NCBI GenBank assembly: GCA_028291645.1
Contig: JAQGNU010000046.1
Location: 1 to 49,788 of the forward strand
Direction of reading: 5' to 3'
From: Nevskia sp.
GTDB lineage: Bacteria; Pseudomonadota; Gammaproteobacteria; Nevskiales; Nevskiaceae
DNA length: 49,788 bases
The notes beneath the pieces are model-generated. The model had not been told where the DNA came from and searched no databases. It saw only the letters and a program-made list of their open reading frames with translations. The first letter of the stretch is position 1; the number at the start of each line of letters is the position of its first letter. A program made the position numbers and the translations under genes. Positions 42,239-49,788 of this stretch are shown here, in pieces.

Positions 42239-45038
42239 AAGTCTCCTGACGCAGTTCGCGTTTGGCGTATTTGACCGGCGCCAACACGGCGAGCGCGTCT
42301 ACGCTCTTGCGAATCCATTCGTTCCATAGGCCCTGCTTGACGCGCTCCAGGTTGCCCTCGTGGGCGTGGATGGCTTGATCATCGAACGGCGTGGCCTGTT
42401 CTTCCAGCAGCAGATCGTATTGTTCACGTTCGGCGGCGCCGAGATTGTGCGGACGCTCCGAATCGCGCAGTGCTTTACCGAAATCCTGGTAAACGGTGCC
42501 GAGCTCGTAGGTCGCGGCAGTGGTGGTTTCGGCGAAGCCGTAACCGGCCGCACGCGTCAGATATTGCACCGCCGTTTCGGTGGCTTGCTTGCGCACCGGC
42601 AGACTCTTGTTGATCGGCAACGACAGCTGCAGGCGGCGTGCGTCGGCGGCCGCGATGCGACCGAGTTCGAGCACCGCCTGCGCAGCCTGCAGGCGGTACG
42701 GCGAGTTGGCCGCGCCGCCGCTATCGGTGCCGACGATGGCATTCAGCCAGAACGCGTAGCGCGTGCGATCGTTGATCGACAACGCATAGTCGGCCAGATG
42801 CTGACGGGCTTCCATCGCGCGATCGGGCGGTTGCGGATAGCTGCTGAGATATGACTCGTAAGCTGCCGCCGCTTGCGCCGGCTGATGCGCGCCGTCGTAC
42901 AGCTTCGCGGTCAGCCAGGCCGCTTCGCGGCGCGTGTCCGGCGACTCGGTCTGCTGTGCAGCGATGCGCTGATAAGCCGCTGCGGCTTGCGCCGGCTTGT
43001 TGTCCTTCTGATAGGCGGCCGCCAACTGCTTGTCGGCATCCGCGCTCAAGGGATTGTTCGGATAGCGCGCGCGATACGCTTCCAGCGCCTGCTCCGCCGC
43101 CGGCCAGTCCTGCAGCGCGACCAGCGCGGTGGCGCCGTCGTAATCGGCATTCGGACGAATGCTCGCGTCTGGCACGACGTTACCGATGCGCAGGAAGTGA
43201 TTCGCGGCGGCCCGCAGATCACCGGCCTTGCGCGCCGCTTCGCCCTGCTTGTAGATCGACGCCGCTAGCTGTTCGACCACCACCTTGCGCTGCGCGCTGC
43301 CGGGTGCGGTCTGTTGCAGCAGGCTGCTGTAGGCCGCTTCGGAGCCGGCATAGTCGCCGCGCGCAAAGCCGGCGTCGGCGACGACGCCCAAAGCCTGTCC
43401 GCGCAACTCGGGTGAGGGCGGCGGATTGACCTGCAGTACCCGCTTTGCCATCGCCACGGCGTTGTCGTAATCCTTCAGCTCAAGCAAATCCTGCGCGGCG
43501 CGGGTCAAGGCCGAAGCGACTTGCGGATGCGTCGGGAAGGTGTCGGCCAGCTTGGTGGTGGCAGCGACCGAGTTGCGCAGTACTGCAGGACGCTCGGCTG
43601 CTTGCACCTCGGTGGCCAGGCGCTGATAAGCCTGCACGGCGGCATACCCGGCTTCGGCGGCTTTCGGATGATTGCCGCGGCTGTAGGCAGTATTCATATA
43701 CTGTTCGGCGGCTTCGCGCGTGCGACCGCCGTCATACAGCGAATCGGCCAGCAGCAGATTGACTTCCGGCAGCTTCGGATCGTTCGGATACAGCGCGATG
43801 ATCTTGCTGTACCAGTTGGCCGCAGCGCTGAAATCGTTGCGCGCCGCATTGGCGTCTTTCTGTTTCTCGCCTTGCGCACGCGCCTGATAGTGGCGCCCCA
43901 GATCCTCCAGATCGTTGCGGACGGCGACGATCACATCGTCTGACGGTGTACGGCCCGACCAATAGGCCGCTCCCGGCGAGTAGAGGTTGACGTAGCGTTC
44001 TTTCTCGGCCACCACCTGATCGCTGAAGCCGCCTTGCTCGAACGCACCGATGACGCGGGTTTGGAACGTCGGCGCCAGCGGGCTCGACGAATGTGCCTGC
44101 ACGAACGCCGCATAGGCATTGGCGGCGTCGGTGTAGCGACGCTTCTCCAGGAACAGTTCACCGAGCGCGTTGTACACCAGCGGATAGAACGCCGGCTCAG
44201 CGCCACGGCGTGCAAAGTAGTCGCGGATGCCCTTGCCGCCGCCGAGTTCGGCAAACGACAGGGCGACCACGCGCAGCGAGTCATGCGCCATATCGACCTT
44301 GCCGGGCGCGACCTGCGCCAGACTGGCCTTGGTGTTTTCCAGTTCGCCCGGTGGCAGCAGGCGCGTCAGGATGTCGAAGAATACGGTGATGTCTTCGGCA
44401 TAGCGCTGCTGCTTGTAGAGGCTCCAGCCGAGCTTGTATTGGGCCGGCTCGTAGAACGGCGAGCCGAGACCGAACACCATCCCGGCGCGATATTCTTTTT
44501 CGGACTCGGGGAAGCGGTTCAGCTGATACAGCATTTCGCCGCCGCGGAAGTGCGCGTCGGCGATCACGGTTGAATTGGGGTACTGCTGTTCGAGGCGCTG
44601 CAAGGTCTGCAGGGCGCGCTCGACGTCGCCGCCATTCTGATAAGCCCGCGCCATCTGATACAGCACGCGGTCGTTGTTCGGATCGTTCGGTTGTTCCTGC
44701 AATAGCTTCTGATAGATGCCGATCGAGCGCTGCAAAGCAGCGGCGTCGGGATTGCCCGCGCTGTCCTGCGTCTGCACGCCGAGATCGGCGATACGCCGCA
44801 GCGCTTCGCTGCGGGTTTTCTGATCCGGGTGCAGTGCCAGCAGCTTCTGGTAGTTCTCGACCGCCTTCTGCGGATCGGCGGCGACTTGCTCCGACGGCAC
44901 CACCGGCAGCTTGTCGGCCGCCGGCGCCTGCTGCTTGGTCAGCGTACGGATCGACGGTCCGGATTTTCTCTGCGGCTCACTGGAACAGGAAGCGAGCGCG
45001 GCGAGCAGCAGCGGTGCCGCAACGTAGCGCGACTTCAA
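42222..45038 (-). CDS. Large TPR-rich lipoprotein of the envelope operon
   Basis: A 938-residue protein with lipobox LAALASC (Cys18), followed by repeated helical hairpins of TPR type through most of its length (for example YQKLLQEQPNDPNNDRVLYQ, AEKEYRAGM-like SEKEYRAGMVFGLGSPFYEP, AAYQRIAAQQTESPDTRREA). It is the largest component of the operon. ATGA overlap with the 604-residue gene upstream. It may form a scaffold between outer membrane and periplasm. A long TPR protein also occurs in the Agl-Glt set. Confidence 0.9.
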   Translation of the reverse strand: MKSRYVAAPLLLAALASCSSEPQRKSGPSIRTLTKQQAPAADKLPVVPSEQVAADPQKAVENYQKLLALHPDQKTRSEALRRIADLGVQTQDSAGNPDAAALQRSIGIYQKLLQEQPNDPNNDRVLYQMARAYQNGGDVERALQTLQRLEQQYPNSTVIADAHFRGGEMLYQLNRFPESEKEYRAGMVFGLGSPFYEPAQYKLGWSLYKQQRYAEDITVFFDILTRLLPPGELENTKASLAQVAPGKVDMAHDSLRVVALSFAELGGGKGIRDYFARRGAEPAFYPLVYNALGELFLEKRRYTDAANAYAAFVQAHSSSPLAPTFQTRVIGAFEQGGFSDQVVAEKERYVNLYSPGAAYWSGRTPSDDVIVAVRNDLEDLGRHYQARAQGEKQKDANAARNDFSAAANWYSKIIALYPNDPKLPEVNLLLADSLYDGGRTREAAEQYMNTAYSRGNHPKAAEAGYAAVQAYQRLATEVQAAERPAVLRNSVAATTKLADTFPTHPQVASALTRAAQDLLELKDYDNAVAMAKRVLQVNPPPSPELRGQALGVVADAGFARGDYAGSEAAYSSLLQQTAPGSAQRKVVVEQLAASIYKQGEAARKAGDLRAAANHFLRIGNVVPDASIRPNADYDGATALVALQDWPAAEQALEAYRARYPNNPLSADADKQLAAAYQKDNKPAQAAAAYQRIAAQQTESPDTRREAAWLTAKLYDGAHQPAQAAAAYESYLSSYPQPPDRAMEARQHLADYALSINDRTRYAFWLNAIVGTDSGGAANSPYRLQAAQAVLELGRIAAADARRLQLSLPINKSLPVRKQATETAVQYLTRAAGYGFAETTTAATYELGTVYQDFGKALRDSERPHNLGAAEREQYDLLLEEQATPFDDQAIHAHEGNLERVKQGLWNEWIRKSVDALAVLAPVKYAKRELRQETYETLP

Positions 45039-46849
45039 GGAGCCTCTCCATGCGCCTGACGATCGTAGATTCGCGCCAATGCGAAACGCGCTTCGACCAG
45101 ATACTGCTCATTGAGTTTGCGCTGTGCATCGAGATCGTTCAACGCGATTTTCTGCAGCAGCTTGGAGCCGGCTTCTTCGGCGACTTTCAGTTTCGGGCTG
45201 AGCGTATCGAGACGTGCCTTCAAAGCTTCCAGACGCTCATACGGTCCATCGAACTTGGTCGGTGCATTCGGCAGCTGCAGCTTCACCGGTGGCGGCTGCG
45301 GTGCGACGTTTGCGGCCTTGTCTTCGTACGGCGCGGCGACCAGCATCTGCGCCATCTGCAACTGCGGGCGGACGTCCGGCTGGTAACCCAGATTGGCGTC
45401 CTTGCTGAGCGCACCGATGCGCTGCTGCAGTTCGCGCTGCGTCACCGGTTGCTTGACCCGCGTGTCGTAGGCGGCCTGGAGATCGAGAATGCGCTGCCGT
45501 TCGGCATCGGTGTCGCGGAGCAGCAGACGGATGTCGCGGAAGTTCTTGATCGCTTCCTGGAACGGATGATCCGCCAGCAGCGTCTGCAGATAGAAGGTTT
45601 CCGGCGCGTCCGGCAAATCCTTCAACCGCCATACCCAGCCGCTGTCGGCATCGCCGTTGCGGCTGATGATGGTATCGACCATGCGGCCGTAGCGGATGCT
45701 GAGAATCGCCTGATCCAGATTGACGCGGGTCTGTTCCAGCGCGGCGATCGCCTTCTCGTAGTATTGCTGCGCCTGGATATGCGCGCCAAGACGATCGAGC
45801 ACATATGGAATCGCCAGCAGGCCTTCCTGTACGGCCGGGTCGATCGGATCGCGGCTGACCAGCTCGACCCAGGGTACCAGCGCCTTCTTCAACGCTGCTT
45901 CGTCATTCGGATCGACCCGATTCAGCTGGAACGGGCGCAGACCGGCGCGCTTGTAGATATCGGTATTGAGGTAGCCGGGGCGCAGGATCGAACCGATCGT
46001 CGAGAACGACTTCGAATCGGAGCCGGACGAATCATCCTGCAATTTCATGCGTCTTTGCTTGTCGCCTTCCGGCGCCAGATAGGCCCAGCCGAGACCGAGC
46101 AGTGCACGGTTGGAGTAGGGCCCGGTGGTGCGGATGCGATCGAGGATCGGAATCGCCGAACCGCCTTGCTGCCGCTTCAGCCAGTAGTAGCCGAGCGTCA
46201 GATTGGCTTTGTCGCGCAGCGCCAAGCCTTCCGAATCGGTTGCGCGACGCAGGCCGACGCGATCGAGCAAGTTGACGCCTTCGTCGACATGATTGGATTT
46301 GAGCAGCGCGATCGCCAGGTTATAGCGCATGTAACCGCTTTGATCGTTGGCGTTGTCCGGCTTGCTCAATACCTGCACGGCTTCGGCGTAGCGGTCCTGG
46401 GCCATCAACACGCGCGACATCTGGTCCTGCCAGTTCACCATCAGCGGCGACGGCAACTGCTGACGCAGCGAAGTCAGTTCCGCGTTCGCTTCCGGCAGAA
46501 AACCGCGCTCATAGAGGAATTCGGCACGGCGCAGGCGCGCGCGCGCCACCATAACCGGGTCGTTGCTGCCGGCGTTCTGCTCGCGATAAATCACTTCGGC
46601 GCGTTTCTGCATGCCGAAACTGAGCGTGTCGTCGGCGAGCCGCTGAAAATACTCCGACGGCAGCTGTTGGCGCGGCGCTTCCTTCTGGATCTGGATCAGC
46701 GACGTCGAAGCTGCCAGAAAACGCCGGTTCTCGGCCATGAAATCGGACGCGCGCACGCGCGGATCCTGATCGCTGCCGATAGTGTAGCTATCGGAGGCGC
46801 TGGCGATGCCGCAGGCGCAGCCGAGCAGAAAGAACGTCAGGTGTTTCAT
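45035..46849 (-). CDS. Helical-repeat periplasmic protein of the envelope operon
   Basis: 604 residues with an N-terminal signal (MKHLTFFLLGCACGIASA). The middle contains TPR-like hairpins (AEVIYREQNAGS, ADLQ-like repeats, KANLTLGYYWLKRQQGGSAI, ALLGLGWAYLAPEG) and the C-terminal third has a coiled-coil section (RLEALKARLDTLSPKLKVAE). No enzyme motif. It overlaps both neighbours by four bases. The LLGC could be a lipobox, but the spacing is early; I favour a secreted soluble protein. Its role may be structural within a trans-envelope complex. Confidence 0.85.
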   Translation of the reverse strand: MKHLTFFLLGCACGIASASDSYTIGSDQDPRVRASDFMAENRRFLAASTSLIQIQKEAPRQQLPSEYFQRLADDTLSFGMQKRAEVIYREQNAGSNDPVMVARARLRRAEFLYERGFLPEANAELTSLRQQLPSPLMVNWQDQMSRVLMAQDRYAEAVQVLSKPDNANDQSGYMRYNLAIALLKSNHVDEGVNLLDRVGLRRATDSEGLALRDKANLTLGYYWLKRQQGGSAIPILDRIRTTGPYSNRALLGLGWAYLAPEGDKQRRMKLQDDSSGSDSKSFSTIGSILRPGYLNTDIYKRAGLRPFQLNRVDPNDEAALKKALVPWVELVSRDPIDPAVQEGLLAIPYVLDRLGAHIQAQQYYEKAIAALEQTRVNLDQAILSIRYGRMVDTIISRNGDADSGWVWRLKDLPDAPETFYLQTLLADHPFQEAIKNFRDIRLLLRDTDAERQRILDLQAAYDTRVKQPVTQRELQQRIGALSKDANLGYQPDVRPQLQMAQMLVAAPYEDKAANVAPQPPPVKLQLPNAPTKFDGPYERLEALKARLDTLSPKLKVAEEAGSKLLQKIALNDLDAQRKLNEQYLVEARFALARIYDRQAHGEAP

Positions 46850-47415
46850 TTATCAGCCACCCACTCGTGCAGTTCCAGTTCCGGACGACTGACGACGGAG
46901 CGACGTGCCAGGCTCAGTTCGATATTCGCCGCGGCGCGCGCTTTGGTAAAGGTGGCTTCGAGATGGTCCGCCAACGGCGGCGTACTGGCTTGCGCATCCG
47001 CAAACTGCGCGACGATATCGGCACGGATGCGATGAGTGCCGGCGCCGGCATTGAGTTTCACCAGCGGCTGGATGCCGCGTCTTTGCAGCGCAATCGCTTC
47101 TGCATTGATGTACTTGTATTGGAACGGCCTGCCGTCGTCGACCGAGACGGTAATGCTCTGCACCAGCAGTCCCGACACCGGCACGCTGAAGTAAATGATC
47201 ACCCGGGTGGCATCCGGATACAGCAGGGTCTGTTCGGTACTCTGCAGTTCGGCCTTGATGTTGACGGCCTCTTCCTTGAGTACCTGCAGGTTCTGATCGA
47301 GCTGCGGAGCGGAGTCGGCTGTAGGGATAGCCTGCGGTGCCGCCTGTGCGGCGCCCGTTACGAGCAGCATCACCAGCAGCTTGCCACGTACCGAAAATAG
47401 GTTTCGTAGGTTCAT
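46846..47415 (-). CDS. Secreted hypothetical protein, first gene of the envelope operon
   Basis: 189 residues with signal peptide (cleavage after AAQA, about residue 25). The mature part has a coiled coil (QLDQNLQVLKEEAVNIKAEL), a beta-rich domain (ATRVIIYFSVPVSGLLVQSI and VSVDDGRPFQYKYINAEAIA) and a helical C-terminus. No family recognised. It is the first gene of the minus-strand set and overlaps the next by four bases. No good promoter or ribosome binding site was found before the ATG at 47415; an in-frame internal ATG would remove the signal and is less likely. Confidence 0.8.
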   Translation of the reverse strand: MNLRNLFSVRGKLLVMLLVTGAAQAAPQAIPTADSAPQLDQNLQVLKEEAVNIKAELQSTEQTLLYPDATRVIIYFSVPVSGLLVQSITVSVDDGRPFQYKYINAEAIALQRRGIQPLVKLNAGAGTHRIRADIVAQFADAQASTPPLADHLEATFTKARAAANIELSLARRSVVSRPELELHEWVADK

Positions 47416-47546
47416 TAACTACTTTAATTTTACTGCTGGAACCGATGGGTCGGACGAGTCTAGCAAATGGTTCGCGAACGGGGAAAGGTCGACTGCAACA
47501 ACTAAACAGGCGGTTGAATTGAGCCTACAAGCGGCATTCGTCGCGC

Positions 47547-48386
47547 TCATGGTTCGGCGCGGAAGCCATCCTTCCAGCGACGCAACTCGGCGAACACCGC
47601 GACCTCGTCCGGCAGGCTGTGTCGAGTATGCGCGCGTGCCTGCTGCACTGCTTCGGTTTCACCGCAGCGTAAGAATGGATTGACCGCATGTTCGCGCTGG
47701 ATCGTGCTGGGCACGCTCGGCTGCTGAGCGGCGCGCAGACCTTTGACGCGTTCGATCTCGTCTCTGATCGCGACATTGCCGGGTTCGACGGCGCGCGCAA
47801 AGGCGAGATTCGACAAGGTGTATTCGTGCGCGCAGAACACCTGGGTCTGCGGCGGCAGCAGCGCGAACTTCTGCAGCGACGCATACATCTGTGCCGGCGT
47901 ACCCTCGAACAGTCGTCCGCAACCGCCGGCGAACAGCGTGTCGCCGCAGAACAACCAGCCATGCTCGGCCGAGTAATAGGCGATATGGCCGAGCGTGTGA
48001 CCCGGCACTGCCAACACGCTGAGCCGCAGTCCAAGCGCGTCGATAACGATGGCGTCGGGTTCGTCCAGCAACTGGCTCAGCCCGGCGATGCGCTGCGCCT
48101 CGGCGCGTGGGCCGTAAACCGGAACCGCGTACTTAGCCTTCAGTGCGAGGACGCCGCCGACGTGATCGGCGTGATGATGTGTGACCAGGATCGCAACCAG
48201 TCGCAAGCCGCGCTCGTTCAGTCCGCGCTCAACCACCGCAGCGTCGCCCGGATCGACCACCAGCGCGTCGCGGCCGTTGTGCAGCAGCCATAGATAATTG
48301 TCATTGAACGCCGGCAGCGGCACGACTTCGAGCGCGTATTTTGTGTCGACGCGCGCTGTGCCTTGATTGGATGCGGGGTTTATCAT
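47547..48386 (-). CDS. gloB: Hydroxyacylglutathione hydrolase (glyoxalase II)
   Basis: A metallo-beta-lactamase-fold hydrolase that releases lactate and glutathione from S-lactoylglutathione. 279 residues from the ATG at 48386; the frame is open further upstream, but that part antisense-overlaps the neighbouring gene. Metal motif THHHADH at 69-75, then GHTLGHIAYY, FCGDTLFAGGCGRLFEG and the C-terminal substrate domain with AHEYTLSNLAFA. Divergent from the methyltransferase gene by 35 bases, the same arrangement as E. coli gloB-yafS-rnhA-dnaQ. Confidence 0.95.
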   Translation of the reverse strand: MINPASNQGTARVDTKYALEVVPLPAFNDNYLWLLHNGRDALVVDPGDAAVVERGLNERGLRLVAILVTHHHADHVGGVLALKAKYAVPVYGPRAEAQRIAGLSQLLDEPDAIVIDALGLRLSVLAVPGHTLGHIAYYSAEHGWLFCGDTLFAGGCGRLFEGTPAQMYASLQKFALLPPQTQVFCAHEYTLSNLAFARAVEPGNVAIRDEIERVKGLRAAQQPSVPSTIQREHAVNPFLRCGETEAVQQARAHTRHSLPDEVAVFAELRRWKDGFRAEP

Positions 48387-48421
48387 GGCTGCATCGTGGC
48401 GACGTAGCGAAGGAGCGTCAA

Positions 48422-49201
48422 ATGCCGAACCAACTTGCGATCCGCGGCGGCCAGCCATTTTCGCGTCTGGCGCTGTCGCGTTGGCAGCGCAGTCCGCGCG
48501 GGCAACGCTTGCTGACGCTGGAACAGCGCGAACTGGAAGGCGTCCTGCCGGACCTGTTCGGCCGCCACATCCTGCAGATCGGCAACTGGGGCAATGGCCT
48601 CGATCTGCTGAAAGCGGCCGACATGCCGCATCGCGCGGTGCTCGGCACCTTGGCGGAGTTCGATGCGCAATCGCTGGCGCGCCCCGAACAGCTGCCGGTG
48701 CTGAACAAGAGTGTCGATGCAATCCTGCTGCCGCACACGCTGGAGTTCTCCAAGCAGCCGCATCATGTATTGCGCGAGGTCAATCGCGCGCTCACCGATC
48801 GCGGCCGTCTGCTGATTCTCGGCTTCAATCCGCACAGCCTGTGGGGATTGCGCGAACGGCTCGGGCCGCGCTATTCGGCATTTCCGCCCGGCGCGCGTTT
48901 CGTCGGCGTCGGCCGGCTCGGCGACTGGTTGGAACTGCTCGATTTCGAAGTCGAACAGGTGCGGCGTTTCGGCATCGGTTTCCCCTGGGGCGCGGCGCGC
49001 GGCGTCGGCGAACCGTTCGGTTTGCGCAGTCTGATCAGCCCATTCATGGAGAGTTATTTGATCGTCGCCAAGAAACGCGTGCTGCCGATGTCGCTGATCG
49101 CACGCTTGCCGCGCGCGCAGGTGCGGACACTGGTGCCGACGCTCGGAGCGGTGCCGAGCGGCTCGGCGGTGTTGCCCGACGCGAGCCGCCGTGACGAATG
49201 A
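48422..49201 (+). CDS. SAM-dependent methyltransferase, YafS-like
   Basis: 259 residues with class I methyltransferase motifs, though degenerate: [12 protein letters not shown] (motif I region), [20 protein letters not shown] (motif IV) and [14 protein letters not shown] (motif VI). The ATG at 48422 follows AAGGAG by six bases and is the clear start. In E. coli the homologous yafS lies between gloB and rnhA. The substrate is unknown. Confidence 0.88.
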   Translation: MPNQLAIRGGQPFSRLALSRWQRSPRGQRLLTLEQRELEGVLPDLFGRHILQIGNWGNGLDLLKAADMPHRAVLGTLAEFDAQSLARPEQLPVLNKSVDAILLPHTLEFSKQPHHVLREVNRALTDRGRLLILGFNPHSLWGLRERLGPRYSAFPPGARFVGVGRLGDWLELLDFEVEQVRRFGIGFPWGAARGVGEPFGLRSLISPFMESYLIVAKKRVLPMSLIARLPRAQVRTLVPTLGAVPSGSAVLPDASRRDE

Positions 49202-49715
49202 AGCCGGCGTGAAACAGATCATCGTCTACACCGACGGCGCCTGCCGCGGTAATCCGGGTCCGGGCGGCTGGGGCGCGTGGCTGCGCTGGAACGGCCACGA
49301 TAAGCGCCTCAGCGGCGGCGAAATGCTGACCACCAACAATCGCATGGAACTGATGGGCGCGATCATGGCGCTGGAATCGCTGCGTGAACCTTGCGCGGTG
49401 ACGCTGCATACCGATTCCAGCTACGTGATGAAGGGCCTCACCGAATGGCTGCCGAACTGGAAAGCCCGCGGCTGGCGCACGACCGATAAAAAGCCGGTGA
49501 AGAATCAGGATTTGTGGATACGTCTGGATGCGGCGGCGGCGCGCCACCAGGTCGATTGGCGCTGGGTCAAGGGGCACAACGGCGATGTCGGCAACGAGCT
49601 GGCCGACAGTCTTGCCAATATCGGGCTCGATGCGACGTTGCGCGAGCACGCTGCTCAAGCTACTGGAATGAGCGCATCGTCCGACCTGTCGGCGCAGGAT
49701 CTGATCGGCACATGA
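49191..49715 (+). CDS. rnhA: Ribonuclease HI
   Basis: Removes RNA from RNA-DNA hybrids. 174 residues; catalytic Asp15 ([11 protein letters not shown]), Glu53 (NRMELMGAI), Asp75 (HTDSSYV) and Asp139 (GNELADSLA) are all in place. The GTG start at 49191 lies inside the methyltransferase gene (11-base overlap). About 20 residues longer at the C-terminus than E. coli RNase HI. The stop overlaps the dnaQ start (ATGA). Confidence 0.97.
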   Translation: MTNEAGVKQIIVYTDGACRGNPGPGGWGAWLRWNGHDKRLSGGEMLTTNNRMELMGAIMALESLREPCAVTLHTDSSYVMKGLTEWLPNWKARGWRTTDKKPVKNQDLWIRLDAAAARHQVDWRWVKGHNGDVGNELADSLANIGLDATLREHAAQATGMSASSDLSAQDLIGT

Positions 49716-49788
49716 GCCGCCAGATCGTCCTCGATACCGAAACCACCGGTCTGGAAACAGTCTCGGCAACCGCATCATCGATATCGGC
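49712..49788 (+). CDS. dnaQ: DNA polymerase III epsilon subunit, N-terminal part, frameshift near edge
   Basis: The first residues [15 protein letters not shown] match the proofreading exonuclease's Exo I motif. After GAA (49754-49756) the frame is lost: the +1 alternative reads [10 protein letters not shown], the expected continuation. One missing base around 49757 accounts for it. The gene is cut by the window edge. Either a sequencing or assembly error near a contig end or a real mutation; the former seems likelier as dnaQ is nearly indispensable. Confidence 0.85.
   Translation, partial: MSRQIVLDTETTGLETVSATASSIS

Overview
The window is a GC-rich stretch of a gammaproteobacterial chromosome, most likely from the Xanthomonadales/Nevskiales side of the class. 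I base this on gene order (yebC-ruvC-ruvA ... ruvB-ybgC-tolQRAB-pal-cpoB-queE-queC-tRNA-Lys; lon-hupB-tRNA-Val-tRNA-Asp-ppiD; gloB / methyltransferase-rnhA-dnaQ). The exact genus cannot be read from the sequence alone. Both edges cut genes: a YfaZ-like porin at the left and dnaQ at the right, the latter with an apparent one-base frameshift close to the edge.

Layout. 1-2.3 kb: yebC, ruvC and ruvA. 2.3-2.8 kb: a short AT-rich patch with two small membrane ORFs that may be one broken gene. 2.8-8.8 kb, minus strand: a compact iron-uptake operon (TonB-dependent catecholate-type receptor, PiuC/YbiX dioxygenase, a possible SRPBCC-like protein, a PepSY-type membrane protein, TonB, ExbB, ExbD) read from a promoter with a Fur-box match. 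This operon separates ruvA from ruvB. 9-17 kb: ruvB, the complete Tol-Pal set, two 7-deazaguanine (queuosine) genes and tRNA-Lys. 17.3-20.5 kb: an accessory zone beside the tRNA, with small secreted or lipoprotein genes and several decayed genes (a frameshifted phospholipase D remnant, an amber-interrupted ORF, a gene fragment). 20.7-23.1 kb: a WS/DGAT acyltransferase and an Xni-like 5'-3' nuclease. 23.2-26.5 kb: a large class III nucleotide cyclase-ATPase-TPR gene cut by one in-frame ochre codon. 26.8-30.5 kb: an unusual fusion of an amino-acid-permease-like membrane domain to HAMP-like, PAS, GGDEF and EAL domains. 30.8-37.5 kb: lon, hupB, two tRNAs, ppiD and a dicarboxylate/glutamate-type symporter.

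37.5-47.4 kb, minus strand: fabI and a nine-gene, mostly overlapping operon. The operon encodes a secreted protein, three TPR or helical-repeat envelope proteins (two of them lipoproteins), a small secreted protein, a TolQ/ExbB channel, two TolR/ExbD proteins and an AgmX/PglI C-terminal protein. The set resembles the core of the Myxococcus Agl-Glt envelope motor and is the best candidate here for an undescribed system. The window therefore carries three separate proton-driven stator families: Ton, Tol and Agl/Glt-like. 47.5 kb to the end: gloB, a YafS-like methyltransferase, rnhA and dnaQ.

No CRISPR array, insertion sequence, prophage or rRNA gene was seen.
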